Below, piece after piece: positions 6,147 to 12,754 of a DNA stretch of 21,371 nt. Location: the IMG/VR virus record IMGVR_UViG_3300035698_032126, positions 1 to 21,371 of that record; one strand, given 5' to 3'. Position 1 is the stretch's first letter. Every line of letters begins with the position of its first letter. The position numbers and the translations under genes are program-made. Under the pieces are notes generated by a model. The model searched no databases, had not been told where the DNA came from, and saw only the letters and a program-made list of their open reading frames with translations. This stretch comes from a virus.

Positions 6147-6833
6147 ATGCCATCCCAATCCCTCTTTCTGGCCCTCCCGACCTACGGCGATCTTAATCCG
6201 CTCTTCACCCAGTCGCTGATTAAATTCCTCGCCGATCCCGGAGTGCCGCTTAAGGTTAAATTCCAATGCGGCGACTCGCTCGTCAGCCGAGCGCGCAATA
6301 CCCTTAGCGCGCAGTTTCTCGCCAGCGACTGCACCCACCTGCTCTTCATCGATAGCGATCTGATCTTCAGCCGCGACCAGGTGCTGCAATTACTCAGCCA
6401 CGGCAAACCCGTAGTGGGTGGCTTCTATCCGAAAAAACAAGACGGGGAACTGGCCTGGGTGTGCAATGCCTTCGCCGACGCGCCCGAGCAAGATCCTGGC
6501 ACCGATCTCCTGCGCGTGCGCTACCTCGGCACCGGATTCCTCCTCATCGAGCGCGCCGTCTTCGAGATGATGGCCGAGGCCTATGCCTTGCACTACACCC
6601 CCGACGGCCAGCCCGACGGAGTGGATTGGGACTTCTGGCCCGTGGGAATCCATCAGGCCCCCGACGGCCGGCGGCGCTACCTGAGCGAAGATTGGTACTT
6701 TTGCCAGCGTTGGGCCGACATGGGCGGCACCATCTGGGCCGATCCTCATGTCGTGCTCCGGCACTGCGGCCATGCCATCTATCCACTCCAGAGCCAAGTC
6801 GCCGGGATCTTCCCCCAGGCCCAGGCAGCCTAA
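6147..6833 (+). CDS. glycosyltransferase-like protein (GT-A fold) in the structural cluster
   Basis: A 228-aa protein that probably transfers a sugar from a nucleotide-sugar. It starts with a Rossmann-like strand (LFLALPTYGD), contains VSRARNTLSAQF and THLLFIDSDLIF with a D-S-D at residues 69-71 that fits the DXD metal/nucleotide site of GT-A enzymes, then GKPVVGGFYPKK, GTGFLLIERAVFE, and SEDWYFCQRW (about 180-189) with a C-terminal HVVLRHCGH that could complete metal binding. This order is typical of GT2-like enzymes encoded by phages and giant viruses. It lies between capsid and connector genes with a terminator just upstream, as for an inserted accessory gene (moron). The acceptor is unknown: capsid or tail protein, or a host surface sugar. 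ATG 6147 is chosen as the first start after the terminator. Confidence 0.75.
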   Translation: MPSQSLFLALPTYGDLNPLFTQSLIKFLADPGVPLKVKFQCGDSLVSRARNTLSAQFLASDCTHLLFIDSDLIFSRDQVLQLLSHGKPVVGGFYPKKQDGELAWVCNAFADAPEQDPGTDLLRVRYLGTGFLLIERAVFEMMAEAYALHYTPDGQPDGVDWDFWPVGIHQAPDGRRRYLSEDWYFCQRWADMGGTIWADPHVVLRHCGHAIYPLQSQVAGIFPQAQAA

Positions 6834-6836
6834 GCC

Positions 6837-7163
6837 ATGAACCGCGACCTCCTCGCCGCCAAGTCTAAGCAGATGGCCACCCGGATCAACGACATCTACG
6901 GCACCCGGGCCATCTTCCGAGGAGCGGAGATCCGGCTCGCCATCGCGGCGCAAGAGTCCTCCATCGATCTCGCCACCGGTGGATTTCGCGAGACCGCCAG
7001 CTTCAAAATCCGCTTCCCCGCCTTCACCCAGCCGCCGCCTGCGGCCAAAGAGGTCGTGCTCGAGATCGGCACCGGCCGCAAATTTTTCCTCACCGGCCTC
7101 CTCACCGCAGCGGCCGATTCCGCCATCGCCCAGGAACACATCGCCAAAGCCGAACTCGCATGA
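6837..7163 (+). CDS. head-tail joining protein, FII-like (tentative)
   Basis: A 108-aa protein located in the neck region between head and tail-tube genes. After an N-terminal helix (LLAAKSKQMATRINDIYG) it has a beta-rich core (TRAIFRGAEIRLAIAAQ...ASFKIRFPAF...EVVLEIGTGRKFFLTGLL). The 'v.l..G..f.v..' ending resembles gpFII-type connectors that sit between the gpW ring and the tail. The start ATG 6837 is three bases after the previous stop and it ends with an ATGA overlap with the next gene. Identification is mainly by position and fold impression. Confidence 0.5.
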   Translation: MNRDLLAAKSKQMATRINDIYGTRAIFRGAEIRLAIAAQESSIDLATGGFRETASFKIRFPAFTQPPPAAKEVVLEIGTGRKFFLTGLLTAAADSAIAQEHIAKAELA

Positions 7164-7570
7164 ATTCAGAAATCGAACGCGCCTTCGTCGCCGCCCTCCT
7201 CCCCGTCATGGATCCTCTCGAGGTCTTCTCCGGGCTCTCCGCCGAGCTCGTGCTGCCAGATATTGCGCGCCTGATCGTAGATGCCACGGCAGACAATGAG
7301 AGCCCGGTCTCCACACTCTGGCGGATGCCGCTCAACGTCCGCCTCGATTTTCCAGCCTTGCAGGAAGGAGGAAATCCCGAGGGCGACCTCCGCGCCGCCA
7401 TGTCCACCCTGCTCCTCTGGTTTCAGGATCAGAGTGCCGTCCTCGCCGCATTCAGTTCCACCGAGGTGGCCCTCATCCCCGGCTGGTACGTCGGCCACGT
7501 GCGCACTCGCACCGAGGCCGACCGCCTCATCGCCGAGCTCGAGGTCACCATCGGCCTGCGCGAAATTTGA
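7160..7570 (+). CDS. tail completion/terminator-like protein (tentative)
   Basis: A 136-aa protein overlapping the previous gene by ATGA. The sequence 'LPDIARLIVDATADNESP' followed by alternating strands and a helix ('AAMSTLLLWFQDQSAVLAAF') and a final strand 'RLIAELEVTIGLREI' fits the alpha/beta pattern of tail terminator proteins (lambda gpU type), which cap the tail tube and join it to the head. Position directly upstream of the tail-tube candidate agrees. The stop codon TGA lies in a TTTGACA motif. A gpZ-type or other minor neck protein is the alternative. Confidence 0.45.
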   Translation: MNSEIERAFVAALLPVMDPLEVFSGLSAELVLPDIARLIVDATADNESPVSTLWRMPLNVRLDFPALQEGGNPEGDLRAAMSTLLLWFQDQSAVLAAFSSTEVALIPGWYVGHVRTRTEADRLIAELEVTIGLREI

Positions 7571-7572
7571 CA
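7566..7572 (+). promoter_or_regulatory. TTTGACA leader motif before the tail-tube candidate
   Basis: TTTGACAAC contains the TGA stop (7568-7570) of the preceding gene. Here the next ATG (7627) is farther away, after a pyrimidine-rich leader. TTGTAT (7584-7589) is too close for a standard -10. Confidence 0.4.
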
Positions 7573-7626
7573 ACCTCCCCTCCTTGTATGCACCCCGCTC
7601 GCACAGTATCTCAACCCTAAAAAATT

Positions 7627-7950
7627 ATGGCCGTAACCTTTGGAATCACCAATCACGCGGGAGCCCTCGTCGAAAGCCTCGATGTGGAGAAGACCATCGA
7701 GACAGCCGTCCTCAAAGGCTCCGATGGAGTGGACAAACACGTCCATAACTTCAATCCCTTAAAAAAGTTTTCCCTCAAAACTCGTGGAGATGTCAGCGCG
7801 CTCGATGTGGGAGTGGGAGATCCCGGCATCACCGGCATCACTGGCGGCATCTCCGTCATCGAGTCGGTCAAAGACGGCGAGGTCAACACCGATTTCCCTT
7901 CCGCTGAAGCCAGCGGGACGAACTATCCCAGCGCGACCGAAGTCGAATAA
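7627..7950 (+). CDS. candidate major tail tube protein (107 aa)
   Basis: This small beta-rich protein (FGITNHAGALVESLDVEKTIETAVL...KKFSLKTRGDVSALDVGVGDPGI) lies immediately before the tail assembly chaperone genes, the standard position of the tube subunit. 'HNFNPLKKFSLKTRGD' recalls the beta-sandwich core of tube proteins. At 107 aa it is shorter than most tube proteins (about 130-250 aa), so a minimal tube or a partner protein should be considered. Its leader (pyrimidine-rich, then CCCTAAAAAATTATGG) resembles those of the capsid and cement genes, consistent with high expression. The stop TAA shares a base with the ATG of the next gene. Confidence 0.5.
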   Translation: MAVTFGITNHAGALVESLDVEKTIETAVLKGSDGVDKHVHNFNPLKKFSLKTRGDVSALDVGVGDPGITGITGGISVIESVKDGEVNTDFPSAEASGTNYPSATEVE

Positions 7951-8402
7951 TGAGCGACCCCTCCCGGCGGAGCTTTGTCTCTCTCAACGTGCCGGTCGAA
8001 GAGCGCGCCGACCTCCGAGCCTTCGTCATGGCCGCCGCCGTGCTGGGCATCCCGCTCGCGCCCATCAATGACTTTGTGGAATACCGCCGAGTCGATGCCA
8101 CGGGGCAGCCGAAGCAGACCGTCTCCTGGTTTCTCGCGCAGCGCGATCCCACCGGGCGCTACAAAACCAACGCCCTCTACCGCCAATGGCGCGACCCCGC
8201 CTGGCTGGCCGCGAATCCCGAGCACCCCCTCGCCCTCATGCGCGCCTACTCCGCCGCCCTGCGCGCAGGCGAGGCCCACGAGGCCACCGGCGGGCTCATC
8301 CTCGCCGCCATCACCCGCGGGCAGAAACACGCCCACATCCCGCTGAACACCGATCTCGACCCCGTCCGCAAACAGCAACTCCTCGACATGCTCGACAAAT
8401 GA
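7950..8402 (+). CDS. unknown tail-module protein (150 aa)
   Basis: Starts by TAATG overlap with the tube candidate and ends by ATGA overlap with the chaperone gene, so it is co-translated with both. It has an N-terminal segment (SFVSLNVPVEERADLRAFVMAAAVLGIPL), a beta/helix middle (VSWFLAQRDPTGRYKTNALYRQWRDPAWLAANP) and a helical C-terminus (HPLALMRAYSAALRAGEAHEATGGLILAAITRG). I recognise no family. Most siphoviruses place the chaperone directly after the tube, so an extra gene here may be a third tube-associated or chaperone-like factor. Confidence 0.7.
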   Translation: MSDPSRRSFVSLNVPVEERADLRAFVMAAAVLGIPLAPINDFVEYRRVDATGQPKQTVSWFLAQRDPTGRYKTNALYRQWRDPAWLAANPEHPLALMRAYSAALRAGEAHEATGGLILAAITRGQKHAHIPLNTDLDPVRKQQLLDMLDK

Positions 8403-8815
8403 CAACCCAAGAACGCGCCCTCCTCAATGCCGACACCATGCACGACGACCACGACCGCACCTTCTGCGGCGTCGAACTCGCGCCCGTCACCGTCTGTGCC
8501 CGCCGCTACATCGAGCGGATGCTCTTTCGGTACAACCAGATCGGGGCCACCCCCAAAGAGATCGCATTTTCCTACGCATTTCTCCTCACCCACACCCTCC
8601 CCGAGATGCGGCGCCTCTCCCGTAGCCTCGATGATTTCGAGATCGCGATGGACAAATGGCTCCTCACCCTGCCAGATCCCCTCCCGGCCTCCGAGCTCAC
8701 CCAGCTCGAGGCCATCGTCGAGACAGACATGCGAGTCCTTGAGGCTGCCGCCATCGAGATCAAGCCGAAACCCGGCCAGGCTACCGCGGAAGCGGGCGCG
8801 CCCCCAAACTCCTAG
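8399..8815 (+). CDS. tail assembly chaperone, upstream frame (lambda gpG-like)
   Basis: A 138-aa mostly helical, acidic protein. The start ATG 8399 overlaps the previous stop (ATGA); longer in-frame readings run through that gene. Genes at this place in siphoviruses code the chaperone that binds the tape measure while the tail tube polymerises. The last codons contain the heptamer C CCA AAC (8803-8809) followed by TAG at 8813 and a stem-loop, so a fraction of ribosomes should shift -1 and add a second domain. Identity comes from position, size and the frameshift architecture rather than sequence similarity. Confidence 0.75.
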   Translation: MTTQERALLNADTMHDDHDRTFCGVELAPVTVCARRYIERMLFRYNQIGATPKEIAFSYAFLLTHTLPEMRRLSRSLDDFEIAMDKWLLTLPDPLPASELTQLEAIVETDMRVLEAAAIEIKPKPGQATAEAGAPPNS

Positions 8816-9006
8816 AGCCGGATCCGCTCGCCCAGGCCGTCTTGGCCTTGGCCCGCGAATCCGGCTGGACCGAAAGCTACATCCTGGAAACTTTGCCACT
8901 CGCCCGGCTCATGCTCTACATCCATGCCCTCCACTGGGCCAAGGGCGACTGGACCGTGCCTCCCACCGCCTCAGTAGACGACCAGTTGGCCGTGCTGGGT
9001 CTTTGA
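8399..9006 (+). CDS. tail assembly chaperone, -1 frameshift fusion (gpGT-like)
   Basis: Slipping -1 on C CCA AAC (8803-8809) leads into the frame running to TGA 9004-9006, adding about 65 residues (KLLEPDPLAQAVLALARESG, then a helical stretch with ESYILETLPLARLMLYIHAL and a short tail) for a product of about 202 aa. That frame has no good start of its own: it is open only from 8743 and has no credible start before the overlap. The added domain resembles the second domain of GT-type chaperones, which recruits tube subunits. In lambda G/GT the shift is also -1, at GGGAAAG. The stop TGA at 9004 lies in a TTTGACT variant of the leader motif. Confidence 0.8.
8803..8866 (+). promoter_or_regulatory. 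programmed -1 ribosomal frameshift signal (slippery heptamer plus stem-loop)
   Basis: C CCA AAC (8803-8809) fits the X XXY YYZ rule in the chaperone frame. After a 6-base spacer that contains the zero-frame stop TAG (8813-8815) comes an 8-bp perfect stem, AGCCGGAT (8816-8823) with ATCCGGCT (8859-8866). It encloses an inner hairpin AGGCC (8834-8838) / GGCCT (8844-8848). Spacing and order are as in known -1 signals. Confidence 0.8.
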
Positions 9007-9008
9007 CT
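9002..9008 (+). promoter_or_regulatory. TTTGACT variant of the leader motif
   Basis: TTTGACTTC contains the TGA stop (9004-9006) of the chaperone fusion and lies 14 bases before ATG 9023. It differs from the other six copies by one base. Confidence 0.3.
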
Positions 9009-9022
9009 TCGCTCCCACTGTG

Positions 9023-9661
9023 ATGATCAAGGCCGACATTAAAATCGACACCCGCGACTTCCTCCGTGCCCTCGAGCGGTTTTCGGAGAATTCCAAGCGC
9101 ACGAAGAAGGAAATCCTCCGCCAACAGGCGAAGCTCTTCATCCGCGACGTGGTCAAGATCACCCCGCCGAATAAAAACTTCGGCTACAACAAGCCCGGCG
9201 GCGAGGCGGCCATCCGCAACGATCTCGGCAAGCTCTTCTTCAGCTCGCCCCGAGGGATCACAGATCCGGGCTCCGCCCATCGGCAGCATCGGAATAGCCA
9301 AGGGCGCGTGGGCGGCCGGATCGAAAACAAAATTGCGGTGAAAGGCCTGGCCGCCTATCGGAAAAAAATCTTCGCGAAAGTCGGCATCCTCGCCAGCGGG
9401 TGGAATGCTGCCGCCCGTCGGCTGGGGTTGGTCCTCCCCGCCTGGATCTCTCGCCACGGCACCCGCCGAGGCCGAGTCGTCATCAAGACCGACGCCACCG
9501 GCATGAGCATCGAGGTCGTCAACTCCGTCCGCTTCGCCGGCGACGTGAAAGGCATCGACCGCCGCATCGCCTCCGCGCTGAGAAATCGCGCTCGGCAGAT
9601 GGATAAACAAATGGACGCCTTCGCCGTCAAACGTGCCGCCCGCGAGGCCGGGCTCACCTGA
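9023..9661 (+). CDS. tail completion protein, HK97 gp10-like (212 aa)
   Basis: The pattern 'ILRQQAKLFIRDVVKITPP' followed by a Gly-rich loop and a helix, then 'GILASGWNAAARRLGLVLPAWISRHG' and a final beta/helix region is typical of HK97 gp10-type (gpZ-like) tail completion proteins that act at the head-tail interface. It is very basic. ATG 9023 is preferred; a GTG directly before it (9020) is also possible and would add one residue. Its place after the chaperones and before the tape measure is unusual, since gp10-like genes normally lie upstream of the tube gene. Confidence 0.6.
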   Translation: MIKADIKIDTRDFLRALERFSENSKRTKKEILRQQAKLFIRDVVKITPPNKNFGYNKPGGEAAIRNDLGKLFFSSPRGITDPGSAHRQHRNSQGRVGGRIENKIAVKGLAAYRKKIFAKVGILASGWNAAARRLGLVLPAWISRHGTRRGRVVIKTDATGMSIEVVNSVRFAGDVKGIDRRIASALRNRARQMDKQMDAFAVKRAAREAGLT

Positions 9662-9677
9662 TCTCCTCCGCTCCCCC

Positions 9678-9707
9678 TTCATACTTCATAATTCATAATT
9701 CATAATT
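9678..9707 (+). repeat. 7-bp tandem array TTCATAM before the tape measure gene
   Basis: Four consecutive heptamers (TTCATAC, then TTCATAA three times, 9678-9705), ending in TT, in the 53-bp gap between 9661 and ATG 9715. The unit is the same as in the right arm of the inserted element at 13877-13904. Confidence 0.85.
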
Positions 9708-9714
9708 TTCTTAA

Positions 9715-11388
9715 ATGGCCAAAGAAATCCCCGTCAAATTTTCCTACCGCGACAAAGGGCTCGCGGGAGTCGCCTCCCGACTCGATGCCGTCTCCAACCG
9801 GGTCAACAAAAAATTCGGCGGCCTCTCGAAGTTTAATAACTCCATGAACAAGCTGGGGCGATCCTTCGCGCCCCTCATGAACGTCGCCAAGGGAGCCGCC
9901 GTGGCCGTGGGTGGCCTCCTCCTCGCGTCCGCCGGACTCGGAGCCGGGTTCAAAGGAGCCCTCGATGCCGGAGGGCGCCTGAGCGACCTTTCCTCCCGCA
10001 CCGGTATCGCCGCCGATAAACTCGCCATCCTCGAGCAAGCATTCAAAAATAATGGCATGGCCGCCGAGCAAGTCGGGCCAGCCGTCAACAAACTCCAGCG
10101 CGCCGTGGTCGAGGCCGGGCAGGGGCTCACCACATACCAGCGGGCCTTCGACACCATCGGCGTCTCGTGGAAAGACCTCGAGAAGATGTCTCCCGACGAG
10201 CAATTCGACGCCGTGCGGACAGCCCTCGCCGGCATCGCCGATCCGACCGCCCGGGCCGCTGCCGCCATGCAGATCTTCGGTCGCTCCGGCGGGCAGATGC
10301 TCACCCTCTTTGCCGATGGTGGGGCCATGACCGAGGCTGCCCGCAACGTAGGCGAACAGGCCACCATCCTGCGCGACAACGCCGATCTCTTCGATAAAAT
10401 CTCCGATCAACTCGGCCTCACCGGAGTCAAGACCCAGGGATTCTTTGTCGGCATGGCCGAGCAAATCGCCCCCGTCATCCAGCCCTTGATGGACTTCTTC
10501 TCCGGGACCGACTTTGCCCAGACCGGGCGACAATTCGGGGCAGCGATTGCCCTCGGCATCCAGGCCCTCACCGATGGGAGCATGTGGAGCATCTTGCTCA
10601 CCAGCGCCCAAGTCACCATCGGCACCGCCATCAACTTCCTCTGGGCCGCGCTGAGGTCGGTCCTCGTGGGTACAGGGCAACTCCTCGTCTCAGCCTTTCG
10701 GGTCGCCATGGACATGTTCTCCATCCTCGGCAAATCCGAGTTCTGGAGCGGCATGGGCAATCAGCTCCTCGCCATGGTCAATGGATTCGCCGCCGTCTTC
10801 TACGGCGTCTTTGCCAAAATCGTCGAGATGATGCGGCCCATCCTGAGCAAAGTCGGTCTGGGAGGGGTGGTCGATTCCATCTCCGGTGGACTCCGCGGAG
10901 CCGAAAAAAACACCGCCGATGCCGCAGCCCAACAATCGGCAGCAGCAAAGCAGGCACAGACCCCGTTCAATGAGCAAATCAAAACCCGTCTCACCGACGA
11001 AGCCAAAGCCATCGGCGATTCCATCACCAATGGCTTCGCCAATGCCGCCGACATCACCGGCACCGGGGCGGCCCAAGACTCCCTCGACAGTCAACTCGGC
11101 ACCCTGACCGACAAAGTGCGTAAGCTGCAAGACGCCGCCCTGGGCAAAGGAGCCAAAGACAAAGGGATCCGCCCCGATGGCGCAGACGGCGGGGATGCCG
11201 CAGGCAAAGGCGGTCGCCCCACCGCCTCGCGGCTCAGCGCGATCTCAGGTTTCGGCGTCTTCGTGAAAGACCCCATCCTGGCGGAGAATCGCCGACAGTC
11301 CCAGCTCCTCGAAAAAATCGCCAAGAATACCGAGGACAAAAAAACCGTCAACCGGCCGATGCAAGATTTGACTCTCAAGTTCTCTTGA
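9715..11388 (+). CDS. tail tape measure protein
   Basis: A 557-residue protein that sets tail length and is ejected with the DNA. The N-terminus is helical and basic, followed by a Gly/Ala-rich hydrophobic segment (VAKGAAVAVGGLLLASAGLGAGFKGAL in outline), then 'GRLSDLSSRTGIAADKLAILEQAF...NKLQRAVVEA' and 'TALAGIADPTARAAAAMQIFGRSGGQML', which are standard tape-measure patterns (TGI...L..L..A.., ...R...A..IFG..G..ll). A second hydrophobic region lies around residues 280-385. The C-terminus has a Gly/Asp-rich linker and 'ILAENRRQSQLLEKIAKNTE', another typical ending. By the rule of about 1.5 angstrom per residue the tail would be near 80-85 nm. Start ATG 9715 follows the heptamer array; no Shine-Dalgarno. 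Confidence 0.93.
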   Translation: MAKEIPVKFSYRDKGLAGVASRLDAVSNRVNKKFGGLSKFNNSMNKLGRSFAPLMNVAKGAAVAVGGLLLASAGLGAGFKGALDAGGRLSDLSSRTGIAADKLAILEQAFKNNGMAAEQVGPAVNKLQRAVVEAGQGLTTYQRAFDTIGVSWKDLEKMSPDEQFDAVRTALAGIADPTARAAAAMQIFGRSGGQMLTLFADGGAMTEAARNVGEQATILRDNADLFDKISDQLGLTGVKTQGFFVGMAEQIAPVIQPLMDFFSGTDFAQTGRQFGAAIALGIQALTDGSMWSILLTSAQVTIGTAINFLWAALRSVLVGTGQLLVSAFRVAMDMFSILGKSEFWSGMGNQLLAMVNGFAAVFYGVFAKIVEMMRPILSKVGLGGVVDSISGGLRGAEKNTADAAAQQSAAAKQAQTPFNEQIKTRLTDEAKAIGDSITNGFANAADITGTGAAQDSLDSQLGTLTDKVRKLQDAALGKGAKDKGIRPDGADGGDAAGKGGRPTASRLSAISGFGVFVKDPILAENRRQSQLLEKIAKNTEDKKTVNRPMQDLTLKFS

Positions 11389-11389
11389 A

Positions 11390-12094
11390 ATGAGCGAGGA
11401 CTACGAGCGGGAGATTTTTGGCAGCAGCGGCGTGGTGGATGAAATCGGAGTGGTCACGCACACCGTGCCCTACTACGCTAAGACGCGGGAGGAATGCCTC
11501 ACCGTGGCACGGGGCCGCCGAGTGGACGGGGTGCCGGAGAAGACCCGCTCTTATTCCCACTTCGAAGGAGGGCTCTACACCGTGACCGTAATTTACGAGG
11601 GCCAGAAAGAACCCGGCTCCGATCCCAAGGACATCCAATACAGCCTGCGCGGCAGCTACGAGGAAGAGGCCATCGAGGCCAACCCGCAGATCAAAGAGTT
11701 GATGAAAAAATACGGAGGTGTGCTCAAGGATGGGCGGGTCGTCTTTGACCCGACATACCAGGAAGCTGCCTCCAGTGGTCTCGGGCTCCTCAAAGGCGAT
11801 TCTGCCGAAAAAAAAAACCCCATGTTCGGGGTGGAAAAATACAAGAAGCTCGGAGTCGTCTGGCAGCGCACCTACGCCGTCAGCGCCATCCCCTCCGGCC
11901 TGCTCACAAAAGTGGGCAAAGTCATCGATTCCCCGCCTGGGTCTCCGCCGGAACTCAAGGGTCGCACCAAGTGGCTCATGATGCCACCGACCGCAAATAT
12001 CCGCGGCAACGTGACCGAGGTGACCGAGGAGTACTTTTTACTCGATGAAGAGATAGCCGATGGCGTCTACAAACAAGAGAGCGACATTACCTGA
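11390..12094 (+). CDS. minor tail protein candidate (234 aa)
   Basis: ATG 11390 is one base after the tape measure stop, indicating coupled translation. The protein is acidic with beta-rich stretches (GVVDEIGVVTHTVPYYAKTREECLTVARG, YSHFEGGLYTVTVIYEG), a helical middle and a final strand region (TANIRGNVTEVTEEYFLLDEE). In siphoviruses the genes after the tape measure encode distal tail and tip proteins. I recognise no family, so the role is inferred from position. Confidence 0.7.
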   Translation: MSEDYEREIFGSSGVVDEIGVVTHTVPYYAKTREECLTVARGRRVDGVPEKTRSYSHFEGGLYTVTVIYEGQKEPGSDPKDIQYSLRGSYEEEAIEANPQIKELMKKYGGVLKDGRVVFDPTYQEAASSGLGLLKGDSAEKKNPMFGVEKYKKLGVVWQRTYAVSAIPSGLLTKVGKVIDSPPGSPPELKGRTKWLMMPPTANIRGNVTEVTEEYFLLDEEIADGVYKQESDIT

Positions 12095-12714
12095 TGGACA
12101 TCCGTGATCTGCTCGTGAGGAGTGGGGATCCGGTGCTGCCCGCCGTCAATCGGCTGGCCCTGGCCCAGCGCGCCCTGCGGCTCCTTCCCGGTCGTGGCAT
12201 CCTCCTCTCGCAGATGCCAGGGGGCGTGAGCGTGAGTGCCCGCTCCGCCGTGCGCGGCTTCTCGGGGGCTTGGGCCGTCGCCCTGAGCGGGCGATCTGCC
12301 ACCATCAGCCTGGGGTTCGTCGATGGGCTCGAACCCATACTCGATGGCAAACTCCTCAGCGGCGTCGATGCCAAGGGCAACCCGCTACCGGAGGGTGCGC
12401 CCCGCCTGAAGCTCACCCCGGAAGAATTCACCCCCGCGGGCAAAAGCTGGATCGCCATCCGGGCCGAGACCGATCCCGAGACCGGCCGGATCCTCGCCCC
12501 GAAAGACCAGCCGCCCAAGCTCACCCTCGTCCAAACAAAAACCCTCTTCAGTCCAGAGAAAGACACCGTCGCCCTACATGCCGTCGCCCTGCTTCGTCGC
12601 CCCGCCAAGGACAAGCAAGGCCTCGGCACCGTCCATCAAATCGCCTTCTTCGACTACCAGCACCGCGCCGCCAAACAAGAGGGCCGCTGGCGGCATTTCT
12701 TCACGCCAGCGTGA
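12094..12714 (+). CDS. minor tail protein candidate (206 aa)
   Basis: Starts by TGATG overlap with the preceding stop. The first half has a hydrophobic helix region (PVLPAVNRLALAQRALRLLPG), then repeated short strands (GGVSVSARSAVRGFSGAWAVALSGRSATISLGFVDGL), consistent with a beta-rich tail tip component. The C-terminal part (VALHAVALLRRPA, VHQIAFFDYQHR) is unfamiliar. No family recognised. The final codons form one arm of a perfect inverted repeat (12697-12718). Confidence 0.65.
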   Translation: MDIRDLLVRSGDPVLPAVNRLALAQRALRLLPGRGILLSQMPGGVSVSARSAVRGFSGAWAVALSGRSATISLGFVDGLEPILDGKLLSGVDAKGNPLPEGAPRLKLTPEEFTPAGKSWIAIRAETDPETGRILAPKDQPPKLTLVQTKTLFSPEKDTVALHAVALLRRPAKDKQGLGTVHQIAFFDYQHRAAKQEGRWRHFFTPA

Positions 12715-12718
12715 AGAA
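12697..12718 (+). other. perfect inverted repeat at the gene end
   Basis: TTCTTCACGC (12697-12706) and GCGTGAAGAA (12709-12718) are exact reverse complements separated by 2 bases. The stop codon (12712-12714) lies in the right arm. No T-run follows directly, so it is a weak terminator candidate or an RNA-processing hairpin. It joins directly to the heptamer array starting at 12718. Confidence 0.5.
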
Positions 12719-12745
12719 TTTCAGATTTGAAATTTGAGATTTGAG
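12718..12745 (+). repeat. 7-bp tandem array ATTTSAR
   Basis: Heptamers ATTTCAG, ATTTGAA, ATTTGAG, ATTTGAG at 12718-12745, ending 9 bases before ATG 12755. The reverse complement of the unit (YTSAAAT) is related to the AATYTCM array at 16530-16564. Confidence 0.8.
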
Positions 12746-12754
12746 ATTATCGGA

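Noticed and set aside
8186-8398. Longer N-terminus for the chaperone gene from 8186
   Set aside because: It reads through the preceding gene in another frame, giving Arg/Pro/His-rich shadow sequence; ATG 8399 gives a clean ATGA overlap.
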